From Anisus vortex (Eukaryota > Mollusca > Gastropoda > Planorbidae), in assembly GCA_949126835.1 (NCBI GenBank), contig OX421497.1:4147024-4211023 (forward strand): a stretch of DNA of 64,000 nucleotides. The letters run 5' to 3'. The translations under genes and the position numbers were made by a program. The notes under the pieces are model-generated. The model did not search any database, was not told the DNA's origin, and worked only from the letters and a program-made list of their open reading frames with translations. Of the stretch, positions 9,401 to 18,800 are shown one piece after another (the stretch's first letter is position 1; each line of letters opens with the position of its first letter).

Positions 9401-10431
9401 GACAGTACCTTTACAAGCTTATGTGACGCCCCAGGGCAAAAGTTTCAGCGCCGCCCCCTTGCATAATGTAACTGCTTATGTAGTTCTTTATTTGCTATAT
9501 TTAGACTACATTTGCCGCCCCCCCCTGGAAGTACCGCCCCCGGGCATATGCCCTTTCTGACCCCCCCTATGTGAGGGCACTGCGTGGTGACCTAGCAGGC
9601 AGCACGCCCTCGGCTGGGGTACCTAAGGCCCTGAGTTAAAATCAACCTTTATGTAGGATTAATAATTGATATTATACCAAAAACTCATGTTTTTCTTAGG
9701 AAAAAGTTATTCTTTTTCCCAGGAAAATCATATCTTTGCCTGGTTCCAAACCAACTACAAATTTGATGGCCATTTCTTTTTGCTAACGGATGGCTCTTGA
9801 GCAAATATTAAACAACTTAAATAAAATAGTGTCTTAAGATTTTTGTGTCTAAATATCTTACAGACTCTATTCAGATGTATAGTAGACTCTATTGCAGATG
9901 TATAGCGTCTGCAGCAAATTAAGACCTTTAAAGGGGCTAATGTGGGGCTCTTATTTTATTGGCGCTCATTGCTATGTAATATTTCTGTGGCGCCCATCCA
10001 CTGGATACCCTTGGCATGTGCCTATTTTCCTTAACGGTTAATCCAGCACTTTTCCACTGATTAAGTTTAGCCTTGCATATTAAAATTGCAGGATTAGACT
10101 CTGGCCACGGATGAGCGTAGGACGCAATAATCTTCTTCATTGAAGGAGCATTGCTAATATATATAAGATAATATTTTGATTAATAGATTTGTTTTTAAAC
10201 CTGACTAGGAAAATGTGGGCAGGTATATTAGATCAATGTACAGCTCCCTTAACCACTTTTATTTTATACTTTTTTAAACAATTAGCTTTATTTTGCTTCA
10301 ATTTCTTTTAGTACAAGCCTATAATTCCCTTGTATACATAGAAATATTTGTTCTACATTTAAGTAATTCTTGGTTTTTCTTTCCTTTTAAAAAAAAAACA
10401 GATGAAAGCTGCAGCAGCAAATCAAGTCTAG
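6412..10431 (+). CDS. Bcl-2 family protein, BAK/BAX-like, six exons, 192 aa
   Basis: The spliced CDS is join(6412..6481, 6605..6739, 7667..7738, 7826..7866, 9132..9362, 10402..10431), 579 nt. Every intron is GT-AG and all phases agree (1,1,1,0,0). Visible parts are an acidic N-terminal helix (residues 1-22) and an acidic linker (33-47). A BH3-like helix follows, with L53 and the conserved G57-D58 in AGQLVKMGDLL. Residues 107-183 form a helical core ending in the BH2-like NFEQYLKSQGGL, where the family has W-I-x-x-[RQ]-G-G-W. The BH1 core NWGR of the family appears as ELGQ (132-135). The last exon adds nine residues (MKAAAANQV) and no membrane segment. Family members control mitochondrial outer-membrane permeability. 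Whether this one promotes or blocks apoptosis cannot be told. Start choice: M1 at 6412 is the first Met near the folded region; an in-frame extension to 6295 looks like intron. Family assignment is by eye, without a search. Confidence 0.78.
6605..6739 (+). CDS. Bcl-2-like gene, coding exon 2 (BH3)
   Basis: Bounded by AACTCACAG and the donor G|GTAACC. It encodes residues 24-68, with the acidic linker and the BH3-like motif centred on L53, G57 and D58. Confidence 0.8.
6740..7666 (+). other. Intron 2 of the Bcl-2-like gene
   Basis: GT-AG intron between 6739 and 7667. It carries a retrotransposon tail at 6852-7155 and is otherwise AT-rich without other recognised features. Confidence 0.6.
6852..7155 (+). 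mobile_element. LINE 3' end: reverse transcriptase C-terminus plus ATT tail (LINE family 2)
   Basis: 6852-7040 is one open frame of 62 codons ending in TAA. It carries the typical non-LTR RT C-terminal pattern (RAFEAVAPVLWNNLP...SFKKNLKSYMFK). A 3' UTR ending in a hairpin-like GCACTGAGCATGCTATTATAGCATGG block and an (ATT)n tail follow. It lies sense-oriented in intron 2 of the Bcl-2-like gene. A similar 3' end occurs at 38262-38356, and the RT tail at 26620-27110 is similar. Confidence 0.82.
7667..7738 (+). CDS. Bcl-2-like gene, coding exon 3
   Basis: A 72-nt exon between TTTCTCAG and A|GTATGT. It adds residues 69-92, an amphipathic helix rich in D/E/K, in the position following BH3. Phase 1 in, phase 1 out. 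Confidence 0.75.
   Translation, partial: SWMTWWMRSQNTFYPSQKIIMTS
7826..7866 (+). CDS. Bcl-2-like gene, coding exon 4
   Basis: A 41-nt micro-exon between TTGTTTGCAG and G|GTAAGT. It encodes residues 93-106 (ELGTLKPSLSLVG). Its phases (1 in, 0 out) join exons 3 and 5 without a frame break, which supports it despite its size. Confidence 0.7.
7944..8016 (-). mobile_element. 73-bp TTAA-flanked micro-element, copy 1
   Basis: Exactly 73 bp between TTAA (7940-7943) and TTAA (8017-8020). The ends are CCCTT...AAGGG. The body includes TACCGACCTACTTCTATC and GCTATATACGCGCCCGGG. It is in the opposite orientation to copies 2, 3 and 4. Confidence 0.88.
8087..8159 (+). mobile_element. 73-bp TTAA-flanked micro-element, copy 2
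   Basis: Exactly 73 bp between TTAA (8083-8086) and TTAA (8160-8163), CCCTTACAG...CGGGAAGGG. It is the inverted partner of copy 1. Confidence 0.88.
8440..8842 (+). mobile_element. Decayed LINE reverse transcriptase C-terminus (LINE family 3)
   Basis: The frame around 8603-8840 shows the family pattern HTLRKP..NLTRQALAWNPQG, a basic KRRGTPKNTW block and a final helix with KELDKIARDRN. A frameshift separates it from the upstream part. No intact domain remains. It lies inside intron 4 of the Bcl-2-like gene. The same family is present, more degraded, at 60985-61345 on the minus strand. Confidence 0.75.
9132..9362 (+). CDS. Bcl-2-like gene, coding exon 5 (core helices and BH2)
   Basis: Bounded by CTCCTCATTCAG and G|GTTAGT, 231 nt, phase 0 in and out, residues 107-183. 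It is clearly GC-richer than the intron around it and has the codon character of a real exon. It holds the degenerate BH1 (ELGQ, 132-135) and the BH2-like end QYLKSQGGL. If the following intron were retained the frame would stay open to about 9560 through repeat-like sequence. Confidence 0.82.
9363..10401 (+). other. Intron 5 of the Bcl-2-like gene
   Basis: 9390-9640 is unusually GC-rich (CGCCCCAGGGCAAAA, GCCGCCCCCCCCTGG, GCCCTCGGCTGGGG) and looks like a decayed repeat, but I could not define its ends. 10074-10165 is a LINE tail. The rest is AT-rich. Confidence 0.45.
10074..10165 (+). mobile_element. LINE family 1, extreme 3' end
   Basis: Shows the diagnostic GGATGAGCGTAGGACGCAAT block, the AATCTTCTTC...GAAGGAGC block and a TATATAAGATAAT tail, as at 53870-53960. 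It is a heavily 5'-truncated insertion in intron 5. Confidence 0.7.
10402..10431 (+). CDS. Bcl-2-like gene, terminal coding exon
   Basis: The acceptor AAAAAAAACAG is followed in phase 0 by nine codons (MKAAAANQV) and TAG. The short polar tail replaces the hydrophobic anchor usual in BAX/BAK/BCL2. A more distal alternative 3' exon with an anchor was looked for in the next 3 kb and not found. Confidence 0.6.
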   Translation: MKAAAANQV

Positions 10432-10436
10432 TAAAT

Positions 10437-10590
10437 TGTTAACATTTGTAATTTTAACTTTCCATAAGTTGTTTTGTTTCTTTAACATTTGTGATTTTAA
10501 CTTTCCAGAAGTTGTTTGTTTCTTTAACATATGTGATTTTTTAAACTCCTTACTTTGCTTTGTTAATTTAACATTTGTGATAGTTGTTTT
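10437..10590 (+). repeat. Imperfect tandem repeat in the 3' UTR
   Basis: Three to four degenerate copies of a roughly 45-bp unit built around AACATTTGTGATTTTAAC and GTTGTTTGTTTCTTT. The hydrophobic 63-codon frame through it is a consequence of the T-rich repeat. Confidence 0.65.
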
Positions 10591-11569
10591 TATATTCTTT
10601 ATTTTTTCCTTGCAAAGAAACTATTAACAACCGAGATAACATTTGATTATGCATAGCCAAATCTGACAGCCAAAAAAAATATGTGTAAATTGTGTGATTA
10701 AGTTAAACTCATTTTTGCTGAGCAAATTTTGATATTTCTGAACTCATCTGTGATACAGCTCAAAGAAATGTTATTCTTTTGATTGTCATTGCTAGACAGA
10801 ACTAATATTGTTGGTAGGGTATGAGGGCTCATTGTGCATTATAATGTTAAACACATGTTATTATTAGGTTGATATGACTGTGCCATAGCGCTTTGTGTTC
10901 AAAACCACCTCAGTGCAACTTCTGTTAACCATTGTTGCAAGGCAGCAAAAGCAGTGTGTGCATCGCACAATGCCTCAGGACTTGAACAATTGTTCTATTT
11001 TTATATTCACAAACCCTGTTTGATCTCCATGGCTGTCTTGTTCTTTTCTACTTGTTGATTATTTATTTATTACTGTTGAGTCCATCTGTGCAAAGATCAA
11101 CTAGTTTTCATGTTATAAATATAGAAGAATCTCTCTCTCTTTATATATATATCTTTATTTATGTATATTAATTTATTATTTACTCGATTAGTGTATAGAC
11201 AACTAATCTTATTTTAAAATGGCTTCCTGTATGTACTCAATACACTTGCCTCATGGATAAACATATGGAGTGAACAAGCTCATGGTAGCCTCATATTGAT
11301 TCATATTGGTCCATCTTGCCTGTGAGTACTGAGCTGCACAACCAAGAGCAATAATGATTGCACTGTTGACTGGCTGTTGATTATCTCCCTTTAAAACTAG
11401 TAGATAGCCCTTTTATTCAGTACCTTTTCAATAGGCTTATAGCAAACTTCCAGAAGTCAATGTCCGAATCCATGATAAAAAAGCCTGATGTGAACAGAAA
11501 ATTTGCAAAAGTATGGATGTTGAAAAAAACTGTTTCACCCTTGGGCGATCAATAAGTTAAATCTAAAGT

Positions 11570-11748
11570 AGTTGTTTAGTTTTTTAGTTTAGCCTATGCA
11601 GTAGTAAGTAGATGAATGGATAGGCGTGTATCTTCCAGCAAAGTATTTATACACATTGTTTCGTTATTTAGTTTAGCCTGTGGAGTAGTAAGTAGATGAA
11701 TGGATAGAAGTATCTTCCAGCAAACTATTTATTCACATTGGCTGTTTA
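11570..11748 (+). repeat. Two-copy ~85-bp tandem duplication in the 3' UTR
   Basis: TAGTTTAGCCTATGCAG followed by TAGTAAGTAGATGAATGG and TATCTTCCAGCAAA is repeated with few changes, the second copy starting near 11665. Confidence 0.8.
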
Positions 11749-13676
11749 AAAACGTTATGGTAAATACAACGGTCTTGCCTGTTCTGAATGATAAACAATT
11801 ACATGTGCAACTGATCAATAAGATGCTCCTTGTTTACTTCAGATTGAATGACTACAAATAGTTATAAAATAAAGAATATCTTTTTATATTGTTTAAAAAA
11901 TCAATTTTTAAAAGTGTATACCTTAATGCCAGTTATCAATATCAGTGCCTGTAAAAACCTGGTTGTGCATTTAATTGTTACAATTTTTCAGCATTCTTTC
12001 CCTTTCATTGTAATAAATTGATAAGAGCGTTTTAAATTGTATGTTTTTTCTTCCAGCCTAAAGCAGGCCTGTATAAATATTATACCAGCTTTTCAAACTG
12101 TTTATTTAAACAAGGGACATAATTCATTTTTTTTTCAAGTAATGAATTCTAGAGTTGACAATATGAATACAGTAAAAACTTTTGAAAAAAAATGTGCCAC
12201 AAATATGATTCAAACATACAAATTAAATTTAAATACGTAATTCAACAGAATAAAAAAAAAACCAACAGCTTGTTTTTTTGTTTTGAAGTCTTGAAATCTT
12301 ATAATCATGATTTGCATGCATAACATATTTTTATTGCGTTCGTTGTTAAACCACTCTTGATTCCAAACCATTGCTATGTCACCACATCACTTTAATTCAT
12401 GAAATGTCATCATTTCACTGTGTGCAGTGTCTTTCTTGTTCTTTGTTATGTAACAAACTGTGCATAAGGGAAATCACATTTTTTTTAGAACGAATTAAAA
12501 TACAGAAAGCAATTTCAACGCGAGTAAAACTAAATACACCTGTTCACTGAGTTAAAAAATATAATTTTAAAATTTTAATCGGGTAATTTTTAGATACATT
12601 TTGATTGCCCTTTCTAATTCAATTTTTTACCTTTTCATAATGAATCATAAGCAATTTAAACAAACATTGAAACATCTTAGTTCTAATATTGTACTGTAGT
12701 TTCCATGGTTTTGATTTAGCTATTAGCAATAGAAAACTGGATGATTTCATGAAGTTTAATAAGTCCTCAGTGTTTTAAAACTTACTATAACTTAGAAATA
12801 AAGAAAAAAAAATTTGATGAAGTTTTTATTTTGCTGTATGTTTCTATATAGTGTTTTATTGCCCAAGTGATCTTGTTGCACACATAGTATTTTCATAAAT
12901 ATTTTAAATTCAAAGAAGCAATATGTTATTCACTGAAGCAAGAACCTGTTTTATGTAATTTGTTTTTTATCGGGGCAGGCAAACATGTTATGTTTTCAAT
13001 GGCTTGTGCTCCATGAACCCCTTATATACCGAGAACGTCACATAAACGTCTAAAATAATAAAGAAATGGTAAAAATATGCTAAGTCAGCAAATATTTATA
13101 TTATAAACCTGTGGTAGTTAAATGGTTAAAAAAAAAAACTAAATGGCTCCTCCAAATAGCCAATATTTAACTTTTTGTTTAATTTTAATCAAGATGATTT
13201 AATAATTTCACAAGATGTATTGTTATTGATCTTGAAATTTTATATAATAGATTATTAATGGTTGAGTGAAAATCTCCGTCCCATTCCACCTTTCAAAATG
13301 TATATCTCATGTATTATGTTCATCTCCTAATGCCTGTGTCACCTTTTGATTCTGGCTTGGGCAGCTGCTACAAGTTTGCCTGTCCCTGATTTATATAAGT
13401 ATAAGACATAGAAACATCTATCAATATAGTTGAGCACTAATGGGAAACAAGATATATCATGTGTTTTGTTGTTTATTCAATAATGTGTAAGATGCATCTA
13501 TACTTAATTTTATTCTTATCCTGTTATCTATTATAATGAGCCTTGAGATTAAAACAAAATATAAAATTTAAACCTCGTATTAAAGTTTTGTGAACCATGC
13601 CTTCATGTTTTTATCCAAATGTATTTGATGACTTTATATAGTTTGCTTTTAATATCACTTTTAGCATGTAGCTACG

Positions 13677-13682
13677 AATAAA
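13677..13682 (+). terminator. Candidate poly(A) signal of the Bcl-2-like gene
   Basis: AATAAA in CTACGAATAAACTAAG, about 22 bp before the minisatellite. It is the most distal plus-strand signal before the convergent gene. Confidence 0.45.
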
Positions 13683-13703
13683 CTAAGAGACCAATAATGA
13701 AAT

Positions 13704-13969
13704 TGTTACTCTCTAAACCAGTGACAGAGATCTCTACAAGTACCAGTAGTTACTCTCTAAACCAGTGACAGAGATCTCTACAAGTATCAGTAGTTACTCT
13801 CTAAACCAGTGACAGAGATCTCTACAAGTACCAGTAGTTACTCTCTTAAACCAGTGACAGAGATCTCTACAAGTATCAGTAGTTACTCTCTAAACCAGTG
13901 ACAGAGATCTCTACAAGTACCAGTAGTTACTCTCTTAAACCAGTGACAGAGATCTCTACAAGTATCAGT
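13704..13969. repeat. 44-bp minisatellite, six units, between convergent genes
   Basis: Six units of TAGTTACTCTCTAAACCAG + TGACAGAGATCTCTACAAG + TA(C/T)CAG. Units alternate ACCAG/ATCAG at the end, and units 4 and 6 share an extra T (CTCTTAAACC), so the array has a dimeric higher-order pattern. Each unit contains the palindrome AGAGATCTCT. It lies between the last AATAAA of the plus-strand gene and the first minus-strand signal of the opposite gene. Confidence 0.93.
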
Positions 13970-14008
13970 AAACAAAACCAGTAACACAAATGCTCAATCA
14001 TTCACATA

Positions 14009-14014
14009 TTTATT
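14009..14014 (-). terminator. Candidate poly(A) signal of the Mondo-like gene
   Basis: TTTATT on the plus strand, which is AATAAA on the minus strand, lies beyond the 3' end of the minus-strand gene and 40 bp outside the minisatellite. Other candidates lie upstream within 14015-15728. Confidence 0.4.
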
Positions 14015-15728
14015 TCAATAGATTGTATCAATCATCACTTCAGCATGGCATTGTATACAAATCCCAAAATGAATCACTAGCACTGTAATAATAACACACA
14101 GCACTTCGAGCTCAATATTTTTTAAAAAGGTTTTACTATAACAAAGCACTATGCAAAAAAAAACTTCCGAATGCCATTAAAACGACAAGGTGTGAAGATT
14201 TTTCATCTTGCCATTTTATTCTCTTAGTGCGTGTTTCATGGGTTTTGTCAAAATGCAAAGCTCCAAATAAAAATAAAAATCTTGATTTTATAATCAGTTG
14301 AGTAGATAAAAAAAATAAATTGTGTACTCAAAAAATTAATGGACTTAAAAAATGCAAATTATCTAACATAGTGTTCAATAACAAATCAAATACATGTACG
14401 GTATGTTCTATGTAACACACAGTTTCCAGGTTCATACATTTGTTTATATATTTTATGTACAAATCTTTTCTTAGGAAAGCCCTCTGCTTGTAGCACTAGC
14501 TCTCTATGTATAACTATTTACAAAATGTACACTACAACAAGGTATATATAACAAACATTCATGCCTCCCACCCAAAAAAAACATAAAGCTTGGTCACTAA
14601 CTTTACTAACATAGATTTACCAAAGAATCTTAAACAAAACACATCAATACAGATTAAGCTAACTAAGCTCAGCAAGGACTGAATCTTAATACTATAGCTC
14701 TATCTACTTGAGCATACTTGTGTGCGAGTTACTGTGCGGCTATTGAAGTTCTGAAGCAATAATTGAGAAATGAGCTGAAATCAAATTGGCTCTGTTCAAT
14801 GAACATTGACCACTATTGATAGCACTAGTTATAAACCACTAGCAATAAGATAAAGATAGAGAGAGGCTATGTTACTTAATGCAAAACACGGATCACATAA
14901 GTTGACCATGAAGATGGCATGGCCCACACAACAAAAATGTGTCAGGGGCAACCATCAGCTTCACCAGAATAAAACCAGAGGGCCACCAGAGTGGTACTAC
15001 CAAGGACAGGGCCACAAGACCAACGGCAACGAGTGGCCACGAAATAGAAAATGCAGATCTCACAATAGGGAAGTATAAATATTATACATTTACGTCAAGG
15101 AAACACAGGCTTAGTGTGTCTAGAAATATTTAACAATATCTCACTCAGCTCAATCAACTGGATGAATCAAAAGTTTCTTTACATCTACCCAATCAATATT
15201 CTCCCCACAGATAAAAATAACCTGCTAAAACTAAAAAAAAGAACATATAACTAGGAGAAACACGGGGAAGGGCTAGAAAAATAACAATATAACACAATAC
15301 CTGATGAAGATCTTTAATTTGCCCTGTAGGGATAACAATGCCCCCCAGACATACTATTGAACACAGCAGTGCTATTGTTGTCCTTCATAGCTAACGAGGA
15401 CAACTTATATATTACAATACAGTAATTCTGTGAGCAATTAAAAAACAAAACTGTGATGATAATGACTTCTATATGTACAATAAACTATAATAAAAAAAAA
15501 TACCAGTTTTATTTTCAAAGAATTAGCCAGGCTACATATCAATGCAACTTAAAACACAGCCAAAATTTATGAATGTACCTTTTCTTTTCACACCAAACTT
15601 CTGCTTGGTCTAAAAGAAGACCCCCCCCAAAAAGTCTTATCCTGTGCAGACTTTTTCATGCTAACCCCCATAAATAAATTTAGTAAATAAACAAGTAAAT
15701 ACATTAGTTATGAGTGATGAAGGTGCTG
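14015..15728 (-). other. Probable 3' UTR of the Mondo-like gene
   Basis: AT-rich sequence without competing exons follows the stop codon at 15729. Small plus-strand frames near 14869-15133 lack any motif. The extent is uncertain. Confidence 0.4.
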
Positions 15729-15850
15729 TCATGAGTAGGTGGAATCTTCCCTCTTCACATTGGTCTGTGAGCCAAACTCCAGCTGGAGCTTGTCTGGGGT
15801 CATCACAATACTGTCTTGGCGGCTCAGTTCCAGCATACCACCCAAAATAA
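15729..15850 (-). CDS. Mondo-like gene, last coding exon
   Basis: Acceptor CCTTCAG, phase 1 in, 40 codons with TGA stop. It encodes residues 342-381 (ILGGMLELSRQDSIVMTP...), matching the position where MondoA has LNSLRQLGTSTSILTDP. Confidence 0.82.
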
Positions 15851-18800
15851 CTGAAGGAAAAAAAATGTAAAAATATTTAAAATAAAAAAAAAAGCCACAA
15901 TAAATTAAAAAAACAACAACAACATTAGGAAACATTACAAATTATCACAGATTCTTAAAATAGACGCCACTATTAAAAGATGATTTTAAACTTTTAACAG
16001 TGGAGAATGCTTAAATTCAGCCATACAGATACAATGTAAAATGTCATCAAGCAAAAAATCTTTTTTGTCTAATAATGAAACCAGATATCAGGTGTTGGCA
16101 CTGACCTTCTTTTATGCTATGAGTACATCCAGCACCGACTATGATTTTACTAATTACCCCCCCCCCCCCCCCACTGCCCAGACTTTTTGTAGAATGGCAG
16201 AAACATCGATAGGGTTCCAAAATTAAATTGTTTACCTTTTTTTTTATTGTGATAATAACATGTAGAGAGTAAATTGTTTGAAACTGGATAACTTTTCTTA
16301 TTAGAATAATCTAATGCTTATAACAATTGAATCTATTCACAATATTAATTCATAAAAAGGACACTTTCAATTTCACTCATAAATTAAAAAGCAAAATAAA
16401 ATTCTACTATGAAGCAAGTGACTAAACATTCTGCATGGTGAAAGGTCAGATCCTTTTTTTTGTTCTTTTAATAGACACCCTTCCTTGATGGAAATATAAG
16501 CGCCTGGATTACAGGGAATAGCATGGGCCGATGGAAATATACACTCTTGGAACACGAGGGGGGGGGGAGTAGGTCAATGCTTCTAGATTCTGTTTGCTGG
16601 AGTCAGGGCTAGGGGGGTCACTTGACTGAACAGGTTTCTGCAGTAATATTCTGTATAATTCGTTCTAACAACTTGCATTCAACAATAATATGATACAACT
16701 ACAGAATACACAAGTTTATTGAAATGGTAGACTCAAGATTAGCATAACCAACAGTAATATGAAACAAATAGGTAAGAAAAGTGGAGCTCCATAAAATGTA
16801 CATTTAACAAATATAGCGAACTGCTCTCTAAAAGATCTCAAAACTTAACAGATTAAATTAGATTGGGGACTTTACGATGTAAACGAAAATAAAATTTCAC
16901 ACGGGAGTCCATACACCCATTACAATTCAAACTGAGACATAGGAATACTGCAATTGAGGATCTAACTCTCAATTTCCACGGGGAATACGAAGCATTAGTT
17001 TCAATCTGCACTAATAATTTTAAGGTCAAACCTTCCCCTCTCCTTTAATATCTAATAAGCACTTATGAAAGGTCTATGTACTGGGCGGTCATCCATTTAT
17101 AACCGAAATTCACAACAAAATATACGCACGCCCATGAAGCATAAGGGTTTTTTGTGCGTTGATGCAGTGACTAACTGATGCAATAACTGATACATCAACT
17201 AACACAATAACTAACTGATGCAGTGACTTATAGAATACTGTATATACTTGCTTATAAGTCACACTTTTTTTACCGAAAATTTTGACAAAAAGTAAGGGTG
17301 CGACTTATACACCTGACACTGTTTTTGAAAAGTCTGAAAAACATCACCACGCTGTCATACAGTTTCCTACATAACCCTTATAGTTGACTGTAGTGAAGTA
17401 GAATTACTAGAATATGCGTAGGCCTACATTTTACATTTAGAAAACTTTCGTAGGTGAAATTGACAGACCCCCCCCCCCCAACACTCCTGTTTCTTTCGAA
17501 CTATTCTATTGCCGAAACGTAGGCATTTTTCTTAGGCCTATTGAACGCAAATTACATTATGGAAAGAATCTTAAATGTGTGAAAATCCGTCTAGGCCTAT
17601 AATGTAGGTATAAGCTTGAAGACTAGTAGCTTAAGATGCGTTTTATTTAGGACCTATGACCTAGACCTATAGGCTTTATAGTCTACTAAAAAGGCAGCGT
17701 TTAGCATTCCGAGAAAACCATGATGTCTAAGCAATGTTTCCAAAACAACGATCGTCGGCCGATCAACACAGGATTTTTTTAATCTATAAAGAAAAAACGC
17801 GTAAAATGACAATAGTGTGTTTCATTTTTCAGTAGTAGCATGTAAAAGTTGAAAAGAAACAACACAGCTTTTTATTGGCCACACAGTCGCATTTGAAATT
17901 ATTACAATGTTAATGGTAATTATGGCACGTGTATAGCCTCGTCGATACCGGCGCCGTTCTGTCTAGAAAGCCGTCACTTCAAAAGATTTTATTTTGCGAC
18001 GGCCCAGAATAGTTGACTATAGGGATAGCAACTTGTGTAAGGACAGGGACTTAAGTGAAGAAACAGATCGGCTACCTTACTTTCTCATATGACTAATGGC
18101 TATATTGATCGGTTGTTTAAAATAAATTAAGAAAAGCTTCCCAATAAGGGTGAATATTTAGTAACTTTTATGTTTCAAATATATGCATTTTGCAGAAACC
18201 CCTGAAAGTCAGTGTGCGACGTATACACAGGCCAATAACAACATATAAGAAAAAAAATCTTCAACTAAGTGTGTGACTTATCCACCGGTGCGACTTATAT
18301 GCGAGTATATATGGTAGATATTTCCCCCCCATATCTATTCAGCTTTGTTTACTTACTTTTCCTGAGCACCGGAAGAGCCAGGTATTTACTCTGCCACTCT
18401 TGAGCCTTGGCTGTTAATGCACTTAACGTTACAGCTGGACCAACAATTTCTTTGAAAGTATCAAACAATTTGGAGGTAATGGATGCAAACTACATTCAGG
18501 GTCAAGGAGGAAATAATGAGAAAGGTATACAACTGAAACAAGTAAAGCAACTTTCTATATACATCAGTGGTCCCCAATGTGTGAGCTATAGGTCCCTAGC
18601 GAGCTGCAGCGTCTTTTACAGGTGAGATGCAGAATATTGCAAATATATACATCAGTGGTCCCCAATGAGTGAGCTATAGGTCCCTAGCGAGCTGCAGCGT
18701 CTTTTACAGGTGAGATGCAGAATATTGCAAATATATACATCAGTGGTCCCCAATGTGTGAGCTATTGGTCCCTAGCGAGCTGCAGCGTCTTTTACAGGTG

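Larger units (their letters stand above)
10432..13700 (+). other. Probable 3' UTR of the Bcl-2-like gene
   Basis: About 3.3 kb of AT-rich sequence with no competing exon follows the stop codon. AATAAA occurs several times (for example near 11869, 12012 and 12799) and at 13677-13682, the last one before the minisatellite. Which signal is used cannot be decided from sequence. Internal repeats are listed separately. Confidence 0.45.

Noticed and set aside
8958..9560. 200-codon plus-strand frame
   Set aside because: Only 9132-9362 behaves as an exon. The upstream part is intron before a clear acceptor, and the downstream part is intron with repeat-like sequence after a clear donor.
13704..13969. 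CRISPR-like repeat array
   Set aside because: Units are directly adjacent with no unique spacers, in eukaryotic intergenic DNA; it is a minisatellite.
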